64,000 nt of DNA from Ktedonobacter robiniae (lineage in GTDB: Bacteria; Chloroflexota; Ktedonobacteria; Ktedonobacterales; Ktedonobacteraceae). The notes under the pieces were generated by a model. The model worked only from the letters and a program-made list of their open reading frames with translations, had not been told where the DNA came from and did not search any database. Position 1 is the stretch's first letter. The number at the start of each line of letters is the position of its first letter. The position numbers were made by a program, and so were the translations under genes. The stretch lies in contig NZ_BNJG01000002.1 in NCBI RefSeq assembly GCF_016587375.1, forward strand, positions 2,170,001 to 2,234,000. The letters run 5' to 3'. Positions 26,371 through 36,039 of this stretch are shown in pieces.

Positions 26371-27651
26371 TTATCCACACTCGAATAGCTTCAATTGCTG
26401 CACTTGGCCCTCACAGGAAGTCCCCATGACTTCTACGCTGCTTTGGGTCGCCTGCAGCACATCGCACTCAGGACGAGTCTGAGTGTGTGGCCCTCGCCGG
26501 GCAAGGAACCTCATCAAGATGTTGTGAGCACTGTTCTCATCTCGATCCATGTCGAGTCCACATTCCGCGCACTGATACATCCTCTTGCGCAGTGGCATGT
26601 CTTGCAGATTGCCACAGCCACGACACTGCTTGGACGTGTTGCGCTCATCTAGAAACTGAAGCTCTTTCCCATACAACTGGCATTTATAGCTGAGCATCTG
26701 GACAAAGGCATACAAGCCCCAGTCGTTATAGACGGCCCGATTGAGCGTCCTGTTGCGCTCCTGATGCTCTTTCATGACCATCTGCCGTTGAGAAAGATCA
26801 CCCACGACGACAGTTCTCTCAACCACTCATCGTGCAATGAGATGCGACGCCTTGTGCAGGCTATCGCGCTGTTTGTTGCGCTTCTTCTGCGACACACGCT
26901 TGTACACCTTGCTCAGATGAAGATACCGACGCGATTTCTTCTTGCACCTGCTGCGTTTCGAGCGAAGCCGATCCAACTGGTTGTTGTACCAACGCGAGCC
27001 TTTGAACCCACCAATGTGATAGAAGCGGCCCCCTTCCGTGACCCCAGTTGCCAGCGTCTTGATGCCCAGATCGAAGGCCACAGTATCACCGTCGTGTTTG
27101 GCTTCCTCGGGCTGTCGGTAACTGAAGGAGGCGTAGTAGTTGCCTCGGCCATCGCGACTGATGGCCACCTCTCGAAAGCCTTCGGGAGGCTCTTCGGTGA
27201 GGGTGGCACGGATGGCAGGAATGCGTTTGTGCTTGCCCTTGCCCCCTGTGGGCAAGATGAGCGTCTCTCCCTCGAGCGTGAGATATATCACCGGATAACA
27301 GAGGGTAAAGAAGCCATGGCGAGGTCGCACGCGGGGAAAGCCTGGCGTTTCGCCATTGGCGAGGCGACGAAAGAAGGCTTGCATAGCCCCATCCAGGCGA
27401 TAGTAGACTTCGGCAAGTAGCTTGCCATAGACCTGATTGAGTTCAGGATCATAGGCACGGCTCTCAGCCAGGGTTTTCTTGCAGGCGTTGAAGCGCCACG
27501 TCTCTCCGTCTCGCAGTTTCATCACCCACCAATTGTAGAGGCCTCTGCATTTTGCTTGCATGAACTCAAGGGTCGCCGCATCTTGCTCGCTGAGATCCAG
27601 TTTGATCTTTTTGCACAGGATCATGAAGACCTCCTTTCCTTTCACCCCCAT
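26371..27651 (-). pseudogene. tnpB: IS200/IS605 TnpB-like nuclease with in-frame TGA
   Basis: RNA-guided nuclease family associated with IS605/IS1341 elements. Read from 27651, the first part carries the N-terminal domain and RuvC-I (AFDLGIKTLATG). The frame stops at TGA 26827-26829 and continues without a break as VVERTVVVGDLSQRQM, then the zinc-finger pairs CRGCG and CAECG, and RuvC-III DRDENSAHNIL, ending at 26371. The joined protein would be about 426 residues, normal for TnpB. The RuvC-II position reads VVVGDL rather than the more usual V-E-D/N-L. The true start is probably M10 (MILCKKIKLDLSEQD). No TnpA is nearby. Confidence 0.85.
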
Positions 27652-27675
27652 CTCTCCTGATGAGGCGTGTCTCCA

Positions 27676-28923
27676 TCACCAGAGCACTTGCCAGATGGTT
27701 CCAAGGAGCAGCGTTGCTGCAATGCGCAACGCCTCAGGTTCCACTAGATCGAGCGCATCAGCCGGGGTATGGATTTTTGCGCATCCAACGCTCAGCCCAA
27801 CGGCAGGGAACCCCGCCTGGAGGAAGGCGCGCTGATCGGAGGCGATATTGCCCACCACCAGAGGAATGTCGAGCCAGCGTCCCGCCTGGTCAAGCGCTTG
27901 CAACAGAGACTCGGTCTGTGCTCCAGGCTCGACCCAGACCGCATCAGTGAGGCACGCAGCACCATCGAGATTGAGCATCAGTGGCGCTTTCCCCTGGGCT
28001 TTGAGCTCAGACACCAGCGCGCGTGAGCCTTGGATGCCTACTTCCTCGGCATCAAATGCGACCACCACCAGCGGTCGTCGTAGTGGCGTATCTAGCTGTG
28101 CGAGGACGCGCGCCAGTTCCAGCAGGACCGCGACCGCTGCCGCGTTATCCGTTGCTCCTGGAAAGTGAAGGCCACCCAGGTCATCGCCAAGAGCATCATA
28201 ATGCGCTCCGATGACCAGAGGCGCATCAGCAAATTTGCCCTCTGTGCCACCACGTTCGGCGAGAACATTGCATCCCTGCGCCTGACGGGCAACGAGAGGC
28301 ACACGTGCGCGCACCCGCGTGCCTGCCAGCGTGGGCAGCAGATCCGCCCGCACCGAGAGCACGGGAAGAGCCACCGCAGAGCCTGCCAAGATCCGTTTGA
28401 CGAGATAGCCATCAGCCGTCGCATATAAGGGAGTGAGCAGACCAATGGCACCATGCTCTGCCAACTGCGCAGCCAGCGTCGTCAACGCCTCTCCCTGCGG
28501 AACCGCGTCAAGGAGCACCCACTTCCCCTGGCACGCATCCAGCAAGCCATCTTCAGGCAACACGGTGACCGAGCCTTCAAATAAGCTGGGATGGGAGGCG
28601 GAACGGGGATGCTCACCAAACTCCGTGCGATGGGCAAAGACACGTGCCACTGAGCCGTCAGGAGTCATCTGTTCCAGCAGGAGTGGTGCTTCAAGTTCGA
28701 GAGCCGGGGAGGTGAGAGCGAACTCCTGGGTACGCACCTTCCTCCCAAACGCTTGCAGGGTTTCAACCAGGTAGCGCGTCGCCTGGGCATGCCCTTCTGT
28801 TCCCACACGTCTGCCCACAAAGGCGGGAGCACACAAACGACGTGTGTGCTCCATCATATGTGTTGGATCAAGAAGCGCCAGGGCCGCCATGAGTTCCGAT
28901 GGAATGGTGTCAACGGCAGGCAT
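27676..28923 (-). CDS. M28-family zinc aminopeptidase
   Basis: A 415-residue peptidase with the co-catalytic two-zinc site in order: GAHYDALGDD (His, Asp), PGATDNAAAVAVLLELAR (Asp), AFDAEEVGIQGSRALV (Glu-Glu), NLDGAACL (Asp) and KIHTPADALD (His). An insert at about residues 110-210 is a PA-like domain. No signal peptide, so probably cytoplasmic. AAAGGAG is well placed before the ATG at 28923. It lies just downstream, on the same strand, of the small Cys-pair repeat gene with a 30-base gap. Confidence 0.85.
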   Translation of the reverse strand: MPAVDTIPSELMAALALLDPTHMMEHTRRLCAPAFVGRRVGTEGHAQATRYLVETLQAFGRKVRTQEFALTSPALELEAPLLLEQMTPDGSVARVFAHRTEFGEHPRSASHPSLFEGSVTVLPEDGLLDACQGKWVLLDAVPQGEALTTLAAQLAEHGAIGLLTPLYATADGYLVKRILAGSAVALPVLSVRADLLPTLAGTRVRARVPLVARQAQGCNVLAERGGTEGKFADAPLVIGAHYDALGDDLGGLHFPGATDNAAAVAVLLELARVLAQLDTPLRRPLVVVAFDAEEVGIQGSRALVSELKAQGKAPLMLNLDGAACLTDAVWVEPGAQTESLLQALDQAGRWLDIPLVVGNIASDQRAFLQAGFPAVGLSVGCAKIHTPADALDLVEPEALRIAATLLLGTIWQVLW

Positions 28924-28953
28924 GCTGCTTCTCCTTTAGGTCAATGGGTGGCC

Positions 28954-29305
28954 TTAGTAACATTGGGACTGTCCAACAGAGGACGTGATTGCTGACGCTT
29001 GAACAGATTCGCCGCAACACCCACCGGCCACTTCGCTCGACACAGGAGTCGCGGCTGGTTCACTACAGCATCCACCTGTTGCTTTGCTCGACACGGATGC
29101 ACTGGCTGGCTCACCACAGCAGCCTCCCGTTGCCGTAGAGGCAGCTATGCCTTGCGTTGCAGGTTCGCCGCAACAGCCCACTTGTTGCCTGATCAGTGGT
29201 GTCACAACAGCCGCTTTGCTGTACCGGGAGCGCTACGCGGGCTGAGACGTCTGGAAGTCCTTGAAAAAAACCCCCTTTTGGGGTTGCCCCTGATGAATGT
29301 GCCAT
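28954..29305 (-). CDS. small Cys-pair repeat protein (frameshifted)
   Basis: Five copies of a roughly 17-residue unit built on (S/G)GCC(G/S/D)EPA, then Ala/Ser/Thr/Val spacers, ending in QSQCY. The first unit (PVQQSGCCDTTDQATSG) is in one frame and the other four in the next. Removing one G from the GGG near 29188 joins them, giving about 115 residues from the ATG at 29305. No signal peptide or known domain. It could be a metal- or metalloid-binding protein, a thiol buffer or a multi-core modified-peptide precursor; none of these is shown. It directly precedes the M28 peptidase. Confidence 0.5.
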
Positions 29306-29472
29306 ACTACAGTGTTCCTTTCTTGAAATAGTCATTGCTTCTCTCTTCATTGTGAAGAGGGATTCTCTCCCTTTGAGAGCTTCATCTGTGTAGACCTCTG
29401 TTGTGCCTAAGAGATTGCACTGAGCGAGCAAACAAAGAGCGAGAGAGGACAAACACATTCATGCAAGGAGCC

Positions 29473-29509
29473 ACCTTCTGGAGCAGGCTGCGAACCTGCT
29501 CCAGAAGGT
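29473..29509. terminator. terminator-like hairpin
   Basis: A 15-bp perfect stem (ACCTTCTGGAGCAGG with its complement, loop of seven) followed by CTTTCT on the plus strand. It lies between the minus-strand membrane gene and the Cys-pair repeat gene. Confidence 0.65.
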
Positions 29510-29736
29510 CTTTCTCACGCTTCATGCTCAGAGAGATATCCTGCACGAGCATAACAAGCTTGAAAGCAGGATCTATCAGGTTGCGCGCAATCTTATCACA
29601 GGAAAGCACCTGCAATTGTATCTGTCGGGAACTGGTGAAGCAACGTGGAGGGAATAACGCCGCAGGGGCAGCAGCGCAGGACAAGGAAGATCATTCTCTC
29701 TCGTCCAGGCTGCTGCCCCTGCTCATGCCCACTTAA

Positions 29737-30708
29737 TCAGTCCGATCTCCGGGAGGAGATCCACTGAGTGGACAGGAATCCGGCGGTGAAGATAGCGCTC
29801 TGCGCCATGGACAGCACCGCCAGGCTGTCCTCTGGCGAAGTGGCAAGCTTCGCCACGAGGCTGCCTACCGCGCTCCCACTGAGCGAGGTAAGGACCTCTA
29901 CAAGCAGCATCTTGTACACCTTATCGCTCCAGGTATTTGTAACCGCGGGCGATTGCATAGACACCCACGGCCACTTGCCAGTGGTCCTCCTTTCAGGGAC
30001 GGCAGATCCCAGAATCGCGCTCAGCGAGTAACTGCCAACCATGATGAGAATGGGACCTACCGATAGAATCCACGACAAGGCAAACCACCTGGCAACCCCC
30101 CTGGCCAGGAGCGCGACGGTAACGCTGAGGAGCAACAGCCCACTCAGAATAGCGACGCTATAGATGACCCGCTTGCGCAGCTTCATCTGCAGTGTCGCCT
30201 TGCCGACTCTTCCGTCCGCGCTCCCCTCGTGTGTTGGAGCGTTTGCGCCCTTGTGCGGCGGGTGAGCGTGCCAGACTTCTGCGAAAGACGCAACGCCTCC
30301 CAAAACAGCCTGCACCAGATTCTGCGCAGTCTCGTATCCTGCTGCGCCTGCACCCGGCACCCACGCTCGGTACGCGTTTGCGCACCACAGGCCTATTCCA
30401 CTTGCCGCTACAGCGAGTGGAATAGGCCATCCCATCATAAGCCCAGCTCTCGTTCGCCAGTTCTGCCTAATAGACAGGCTGGCCAGCTTCGACCAGGGCC
30501 AGTAGCCATAAATCCGTCGCGGACTGATTCCTGCGACGACGATGGCACCACCAGCATAATTGGCGGCCTGCACAATCACCGGGGCAGAAAATACCAGCAT
30601 CCTCGCCCACTCATTTCCCTGCATGAACAAGGAAACGGTGATCAGGACGTATGCTGCAACACACACACTAAAGACGACCTGCGGCCAGTAGTTCACCATC
30701 TGCCGCAT
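29737..30708 (-). CDS. integral membrane protein of unknown function
   Basis: About 323 residues with around eight hydrophobic segments in two groups, residues 10-125 and 180-320, separated by a hydrophilic loop rich in His, Pro and Gly (about 140-175). No recognised motif. The ATG at 30708 has AGGA eight bases upstream and is preferred over a GTG at 30726. Codon use fits the neighbours. Not recognised. Confidence 0.6.
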   Translation of the reverse strand: MRQMVNYWPQVVFSVCVAAYVLITVSLFMQGNEWARMLVFSAPVIVQAANYAGGAIVVAGISPRRIYGYWPWSKLASLSIRQNWRTRAGLMMGWPIPLAVAASGIGLWCANAYRAWVPGAGAAGYETAQNLVQAVLGGVASFAEVWHAHPPHKGANAPTHEGSADGRVGKATLQMKLRKRVIYSVAILSGLLLLSVTVALLARGVARWFALSWILSVGPILIMVGSYSLSAILGSAVPERRTTGKWPWVSMQSPAVTNTWSDKVYKMLLVEVLTSLSGSAVGSLVAKLATSPEDSLAVLSMAQSAIFTAGFLSTQWISSRRSD

Positions 30709-30726
30709 GAATCCATTCCTACCCAC

Positions 30727-31032
30727 TCCAACCCCTCTCAGGTTGGTCGTCAGATGTACTCGATGTACTCTATGTAGTTGTTATACTTGCCTCTAACTCC
30801 TTTCGTACCGTTTCTCGATTTTTCTTGACGCATTCAGTAAGCTTGAATGTGCACGTAAGGTCGGTGATCTTATATAGACCAGCAACAACCCACAGTACGG
30901 ATACTTATTGTCCATCATAATCCTATGCGCCACAGGCTCGGCCATCTATGTCGAAGACACAGTTCAGCGACAAAAGCCAGGCTGCAATATGGCATAATGT
31001 TCATGGAATCCGTACTCGTTAATGCATTAATG
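30727..31032. other. intergenic region, no gene
   Basis: AT-rich region upstream of the membrane-protein gene. It contains one isolated half-site resembling the AraC operator (ATTGTCCATC at 30907-30916) without the second half-site or spaced promoter boxes. Confidence 0.35.
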
Positions 31033-31284
31033 TTAACTAAATTGATCAAATTTGTCAATAATATCTGGGGATAAATCTCCTATGTGGACTGCTTGCTGAT
31101 ACAATGGCTCAGTGAGCGGGTACAGCGCACATTCGCGCAGGTAGGTGCCGGCCCAGTCGAGGATTTTGGCCGTCTCAGGCAGTAACAGCTGATGCTGCTT
31201 GATCAGCAAGTCGCAAGCCTGCACTTGCTCGAGATAGCGCTGACACAGGGGCCAGGAGGCGACCTCCTCTGGTTCGCGGATCAA
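31033..31284 (-). pseudogene. TPR fragment of an NB-ARC/LuxR-type regulator
   Basis: Eighty-three residues with one helical pair (LLPETAKILDWAGTYLRECA; ALYPLTEPLYQQAVHIG) typical of TPR tails in Ktedonobacterial regulators. Both ends are unrelated sequence, so it is a fragment. Confidence 0.5.
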
Positions 31285-31387
31285 AGAGCGTTACCTATCA
31301 GACCTGTGTGTGACCAAACGGCTGTTTCAGATCGTGCAGATCATTGGCCTGGCGACCTGCGGCCGGCTCGGCGCGTGTCACCGATCA

Positions 31388-31524
31388 TCTAGTACTACAG
31401 CACCACTTAGCGAGGTATATATGTTATGAAGTGACTTCTTAGGCTCCTTCTTTGTAGAAGACTTATAATGTGGCAGTGAGCCTGTGGAGCCACCCCACGT
31501 TTTAAGTGGTGCTGTAGTACTAGA
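31388..31524. mobile_element. 137-bp MITE-like element with 22-bp terminal inverted repeats
   Basis: The ends TCTAGTACTACAGCACCACT and its complement face each other (22 matching bases including two more inward), with AT-rich interior. Its right end abuts the end of the IS5-type relic. It cannot encode a transposase. Confidence 0.75.
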
Positions 31525-31529
31525 GTCTG

Positions 31530-31780
31530 TTATGAACAGAAAGCGCAGTGACTCATCAAGAGAATAAAGTGATGAAGCATGATGACAGCAAACGCCAGCA
31601 AGTGAAGACCAACCAGCGTCTCAGGCAAGCGTTCATAATCGCGAGCCAGGCGACGAAAATGTGTCATCCAGGCAAAGCTGCGTTCCACGACCCATCGACG
31701 TGGCAAGAGCACAAAACCGCGCATGGCCTCAGGCAGCTTGGCCACCTCCAAGCGTATTCCCTGCTCTTGGGCTGCCTACT
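31530..31780 (-). pseudogene. IS5-type transposase, C-terminal half
   Basis: The residues AAQEQGIRLEVAKLPEAMRG and GFVLLPRRWVVERSFAWM are the C-terminal catalytic part (conserved Glu in VVERSF) of IS5-like transposases. The fragment begins exactly at the left end of the 4278-bp transposon at 31781. Its N-terminal half lies at 36059-36580, and the two rejoin in frame once one 5-bp duplication is removed. Confidence 0.8.
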
Positions 31781-31799
31781 CCCACGTGATGTGCAACGA
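31781..31799 (+). repeat. left terminal inverted repeat of the 4278-bp transposon
   Basis: Nineteen bases, 18 of which match the right repeat. Similarity fades immediately inside, apart from A-rich sequence in both ends. Confidence 0.8.
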
Positions 31800-31973
31800 G
31801 CTAAGGAAGGCAAAAAAGACAGCCTGTCATGCAGTTTGAAGAAGCTTTACGTTCGCTCACCAGAAATCGTCAGGAGAGGATGCACAGAGCAGCAAAGAGG
31901 TCATAGCGTGAGAGATAGGTGAGAGCAATCGAGGACGAGAGCTTTGTTTCACAAAAGCGAGATTGAGCTACAC

Positions 31974-33971
31974 TCAAGCGATGCGGAGACCGAGAGCAAC
32001 GGCAAAGGCGTCTGGTATCCCGAAGAGCTTGATCGAGACATCTGGAGCGGCTGATCTACGAGCGTTGCGTGCCAAACGTTGCTCCCAGGAGAGACGATAG
32101 TGAGCTCGCTCGGCACGGGAAAGCAGTAGAACTGACGGAGATTGAGTCGTTGGAGCCGTTTCAGTGAGTTCTACATCGACGCGTTGGTGGCGCAGGAGCT
32201 TCACTACCTCTCGCCGATGAAAGCATCGCTGCCAGTCTCCCCAAAGGATCGGATGAGAAGCCGATGGAGGGGATGCTTCTTCTGGTGCAGGAGAGGACTC
32301 ACTTGAGCCCGAGGAACGTGAAGGGAGAGGCCAATAGACGGCACTGACCCGTCGCGCTTTGATGGTGGTCGCTGATTCTTGACACTGCTCGCTCAGCGAA
32401 CACGCTCGACAATGGCCGATCCGTGCGGCATAGAGGATCCGTAACGAGCCATTGCGCTCTAGTCTGCGCTCTTGTGCATACAGGGGCTGCCCAGCGGGAC
32501 AGCGCAGGGTCCCATCGGGCTGTAAAGAGAAGTCGGCTCCGGCAAATCCTTTCGTGTACGATTGGCGGGCCCACTGTGGTGGCCCATAGATGACGGGAGC
32601 TGCTTCAGAAGGCTGAGGGACCAGAGCAGGTGAGACCGACGCCTCTTCCTGCGCTGATGCCGGAGCAAATTCCGTCGTGCGCATAGCCGTGGGGTGCAGC
32701 GCATGCCCCAATTCGAGTCGGATATTCCAGACCCATTGGGCAAGGATGAGCCAGAACTCCTGGCCCCAGGCGGTATGCGAGCACCAGCGGTCTGGCTCTT
32801 GCTCCTTGTCTTCATCTGAGAGCACGGTTTCAAACGCGCCACGATGCAAATACAAAGCGACCACATCAGCAGGCGTGAACGAGCCTCTCGGCAAAACCGT
32901 GTAGAACAGCTCGTAGACCTGCTCATCACGCGCGGTGCCGATTTTTACTGGCGAATTTGTCGCCGGACGCGTAGCGATGATGACCCGCGTGCGCGGTCCG
33001 GCTGGAGAAAGAGTGAGATCAGGGAAGTCAAAGAGGGACCTGCAGGTTCCTGTCTCGGGATGGGTGGTCTGCTGATTTGGTAGTTGAGCTAGGCGAGCTT
33101 GCACCTGAGGAAGATTGAGTAGATCGTAATCCTTGCCCCGCATGACGTAGGCGAGTCCAGCCAGATCGGCGACAATGGCCCCATTGCCATATTGCCCATC
33201 CAGGCGGACCACGGCCTGACCAGGCTGGAGAGACTGGGCTTGCAGATACGCACTGATCGCTTTCACCGCCTGCCGCAACTCACCTCGGTAATCCCCGTTG
33301 CCTGCGCCTGATGCACCCGAAAACGTGCCGACCCATTGATGTGTATGGGCTTGCAGCACAGTCGTCCGGGTCCTCACCATCTCTCCCCGCTTGCGCCCGA
33401 GGTAGCCTGGCGCACAGACCTCATCCAATCGGCGCTGTGCTGGTGGGAGATCGGGGGTGGATGGTAAGGCACGCTGACGCGCAGCTTGTCGTGTGCCATC
33501 CACATCAAAGATTAGCCAATGCCTTCCTTGCCGATCCCACAGCCCCCCCGTTTTTTCTTCCTTCTCCAGAGGTCGAGCGAACAGGTCTTCCAGGAACAGC
33601 ATGCGCAACGCCTCAACGGATGCTTGATCTAGCGCGGCGAGAAAGCGACTGAGCGTTGAGCGATGAGGGAGGCGTTCCCGCCCGAACAGAGCCATGAACG
33701 GCTGAGCAAAAGGCTGCAACCGCTCGTAGAACGCTTCCAACGTGCGTTCGCCACTGATGGCATAACCCAGTAGTACGACCGCGAAGTCAATCAAGTCGTA
33801 ATGGCCGAACCGACGCCGGGCGAGGCGCACGCGCTCTTCAATAGCTGAGAGTACGCTCAGGTGCCGAAGGTGCTGCGCAATCACGGTCACTTCCCCGAAC
33901 CATGATGGGGTCGAAGGCACCGACAGGGAGGTGGTTTGGATAGTAAGGGGAAAAGAGGTGATACTGGTCAT
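31974..33971 (-). CDS. DDE transposase, IS4-like, 665 residues
   Basis: Full-length and uninterrupted. The catalytic acids fit FDVDGTRQAAR (about residue 155), VVRLDGQYGNGAIVADL (about 260) and HRGAFETVLSDEDKE (about 385). The C-terminus has a Cys-rich segment (IGHCRACSLSEQC) and a final basic region. Residues 1-60 are a short N-terminal domain. It lies nearest the left end of the 4278-bp transposon and is the obvious candidate for its transposase. I cannot place it in a named IS family with certainty. Confidence 0.8.
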   Translation of the reverse strand: MTSITSFPLTIQTTSLSVPSTPSWFGEVTVIAQHLRHLSVLSAIEERVRLARRRFGHYDLIDFAVVLLGYAISGERTLEAFYERLQPFAQPFMALFGRERLPHRSTLSRFLAALDQASVEALRMLFLEDLFARPLEKEEKTGGLWDRQGRHWLIFDVDGTRQAARQRALPSTPDLPPAQRRLDEVCAPGYLGRKRGEMVRTRTTVLQAHTHQWVGTFSGASGAGNGDYRGELRQAVKAISAYLQAQSLQPGQAVVRLDGQYGNGAIVADLAGLAYVMRGKDYDLLNLPQVQARLAQLPNQQTTHPETGTCRSLFDFPDLTLSPAGPRTRVIIATRPATNSPVKIGTARDEQVYELFYTVLPRGSFTPADVVALYLHRGAFETVLSDEDKEQEPDRWCSHTAWGQEFWLILAQWVWNIRLELGHALHPTAMRTTEFAPASAQEEASVSPALVPQPSEAAPVIYGPPQWARQSYTKGFAGADFSLQPDGTLRCPAGQPLYAQERRLERNGSLRILYAARIGHCRACSLSEQCQESATTIKARRVSAVYWPLPSRSSGSSESSPAPEEASPPSASHPILWGDWQRCFHRREVVKLLRHQRVDVELTETAPTTQSPSVLLLSRAERAHYRLSWEQRLARNARRSAAPDVSIKLFGIPDAFAVALGLRIA

Positions 33972-34053
33972 GAGTCCTCCTTCTCACGGACGCGCAAATA
34001 GACACAAAAAAAGCAGCTAGTGAAGATCAGAGATGCCCCGGCATCTCATCGGC

Positions 34054-34929
34054 TCACGCGTGCTTGCTCCATTTAAAGGACTCGAATCTCTCCTTGCCTT
34101 CCTTCACGAGCCAGACATCGAAAGGCATCAGATCAGGGTGCAGTTTGCATAGCGCTGGAATATCTGGCAGGTCACCCCCTCCCTCGTTGATACGATCGAG
34201 GGCTCGCGCGAAGTCTGCGTTTTGCTGGCGAATGGTTTCGATGGGAAGCTGGACGTAGGGAATGGATCGTCCAGTAGCACGGGAGATTTCGGCAGCGATC
34301 CGTGACAGCGTCAGCACATCTCCTGCGATCTCGATTGTTTTCCCGATGTAGGTGTTCGGATGATCGAACGCGAGTGCGGCGAAGGCGCCGATATCATCTA
34401 CAGCGATCAGTGGCAAGGCCACATCCGATTTGATCGCGCTGGCGAGTCTGCCCTGCGAGACACCGAAAGGTGGGCCAACAAACAGGTCCATGAACATGGC
34501 GGGACGCAGAATGGTCGCTGGCAGGTTGTGTTTCTGGAGATACTGTTCAAGCTGCCATTTGTTGACATTGGTGCCATGGTGGAAAAGACGTTCTGCTCCG
34601 ATTACTGACGAATAGACGAAGTGCTGGACGCCGACAGCCTGCGCTGCGTCGACAACATTCTTGCCCTGGCGGGCCTCGTCGTCGCCGATGGGCAGGACAC
34701 AGAAGACTCCGTAGACGTCCTGCATAGCTTCCTCCAACAAAGCGCGGTCATCAGCATCCCCCTGGATGACTTCTGCGCCTGCCCGACGCAACACCTGCAC
34801 GGCAAGCTGGTTGGGGTCACGGGAGAATGCCCTGACGCGCCAGCCTTTTGCCAGCAGATGACGGGTGGTTGCGCCACCCTGCTGACCAGTTGCCCCCAGG
34901 ACGAACACCGTTTTTTGCAAAGGAGCCAT
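34054..34929 (-). CDS. NmrA-family NAD(P)-binding oxidoreductase-like protein
   Basis: A Rossmann-fold protein of 291 residues: TVFVLGATGQQGG nucleotide-binding loop at the N-terminus, GDADDRALLEEAM, and YSSVIGAERLFHHGTN, where the SDR Tyr-Lys pair is not in place, as in NmrA/HSCARG redox sensors. The ATG at 34929 follows AAGAGG with good spacing. It is divergent from the LysR gene with a 158-base shared promoter region, the classic LysR-target layout. Both are passengers of the 4278-bp transposon. Confidence 0.85.
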   Translation of the reverse strand: MAPLQKTVFVLGATGQQGGATTRHLLAKGWRVRAFSRDPNQLAVQVLRRAGAEVIQGDADDRALLEEAMQDVYGVFCVLPIGDDEARQGKNVVDAAQAVGVQHFVYSSVIGAERLFHHGTNVNKWQLEQYLQKHNLPATILRPAMFMDLFVGPPFGVSQGRLASAIKSDVALPLIAVDDIGAFAALAFDHPNTYIGKTIEIAGDVLTLSRIAAEISRATGRSIPYVQLPIETIRQQNADFARALDRINEGGGDLPDIPALCKLHPDLMPFDVWLVKEGKERFESFKWSKHA

Positions 34930-35087
34930 CGTTTTTCCTCTTTTTCTTGTTGTGTTGACTTTCATGTGGTATGAGAGCTACCTTGATAACGTTGCGGTTT
35001 ACCAGTTCTCTCGCTTGTCGGGAGTATACTTGATTTGCTACAATGAATGCAAATCATATTGACCATATCCTTATGAAAGATAACCAT

Positions 35088-35990
35088 ATGAATTTCTCGC
35101 AACTCCAGTGTTTTGTCACGCTCGTCGAAACCGGAAGTTTTACCGAAGCGGCCTACACGCTTGGCCTGACCCAATCGACGGTCAGTCATGCCCTCTCGGC
35201 CCTTGAACATGAATTAGGCGTGACCCTCCTTGAGCGCAACCGCAAAGGCGTGGTGGCACTAACCAACCCCGGACAAAAGATCCTTCTCCATACACGTGCA
35301 CTCCTGGCACAAGCCGAAGCCATCGAACAAGAAGCAAAGGCTGCACACGGTGAAACGTCGGGAAAACTGCGACTGGGCACGACGCTCTCCCTCTGCCCAG
35401 ACGTGCTCGCCAGCGTTCTAACTCGTTTTCGCGCCTCGTATCCTCACATGGAAGTGGTGCTCTTTGAAGGGATGTTGCAAGAAGTCTACAAGTGGATTGA
35501 GAGCGACATCATTGATGTCGGATTTGTGCTCCTGCCAGCATCTGGGATCGAGAGTACGCTGATTACAACAGACGAACTGTGTGTGCTCGTTCCGACTGGG
35601 CATCGTCTGCACGCGAAGACTGTCGTGTCTCCTGGTGAGCTGCGTGACGAAGGATTGATCATGGCAAAGAGCGAGTGCTCATTTCAGATGATGGAAAGGG
35701 CTGGTCTGGAGTGTCGCCGTAGCAGGCCACCTCTGCGCTATCAGGCCAGCGATAGCACCACGATCCTGGCAATGGTTCGTGAGGGACTCGGCATCACACT
35801 CATTCCACGTATGATGCTCCCGAAAAAGCTTGAGGGAGTAGTCGCTCTGCCACTTGATCCCCCTCAACCATTACAAATCGGACTTGCTGTCAGGTCGCAG
35901 GAAATGGCCTCCAGAGGAGCAACGTTGTTTGTCCAAACGGCATTGGCCTGGGCACAAGAGCAAACATCGTTGCCTCTTCGCGCATGTTGA
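35088..35990 (+). CDS. LysR-family transcriptional regulator
   Basis: A 300-residue protein with an N-terminal winged helix-turn-helix (LQCFVTLVETGSFTEAAYTL; STVSHALSALEHELG; LLERNRKGVVALT) and a C-terminal periplasmic-binding-like effector domain (about 90-290). The ATG at 35088 is chosen because it begins the standard MNFSQL family N-terminus; upstream codons to 35043 are open but add no conserved sequence. It probably controls the divergent NmrA gene. The inducer is unknown. Confidence 0.9.
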   Translation: MNFSQLQCFVTLVETGSFTEAAYTLGLTQSTVSHALSALEHELGVTLLERNRKGVVALTNPGQKILLHTRALLAQAEAIEQEAKAAHGETSGKLRLGTTLSLCPDVLASVLTRFRASYPHMEVVLFEGMLQEVYKWIESDIIDVGFVLLPASGIESTLITTDELCVLVPTGHRLHAKTVVSPGELRDEGLIMAKSECSFQMMERAGLECRRSRPPLRYQASDSTTILAMVREGLGITLIPRMMLPKKLEGVVALPLDPPQPLQIGLAVRSQEMASRGATLFVQTALAWAQEQTSLPLRAC

Positions 35991-36039
35991 GCGGCGAGAC
36001 GATACACATTTTTGCCCCTTTCCCTCTCTTTCTATGACT

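Noticed and set aside
3036..26829. Recoding of TGA as a sense codon
   Set aside because: TGA ends several intact genes here and the two in-frame TGAs lie only in transposon genes, so simple decay is the better explanation.
30907..30916. A fourth AraC operator (ATTGTCCATC)
   Set aside because: The second half-site 21 bp away and the spaced -35/-10 boxes are missing, so it is more likely chance.
31285..31387. Coding fragment on the plus strand before the MITE
   Set aside because: A short frame (YLSDLCVTKRLFQIVQIIG) looks coding-like but I could not link it to any family.
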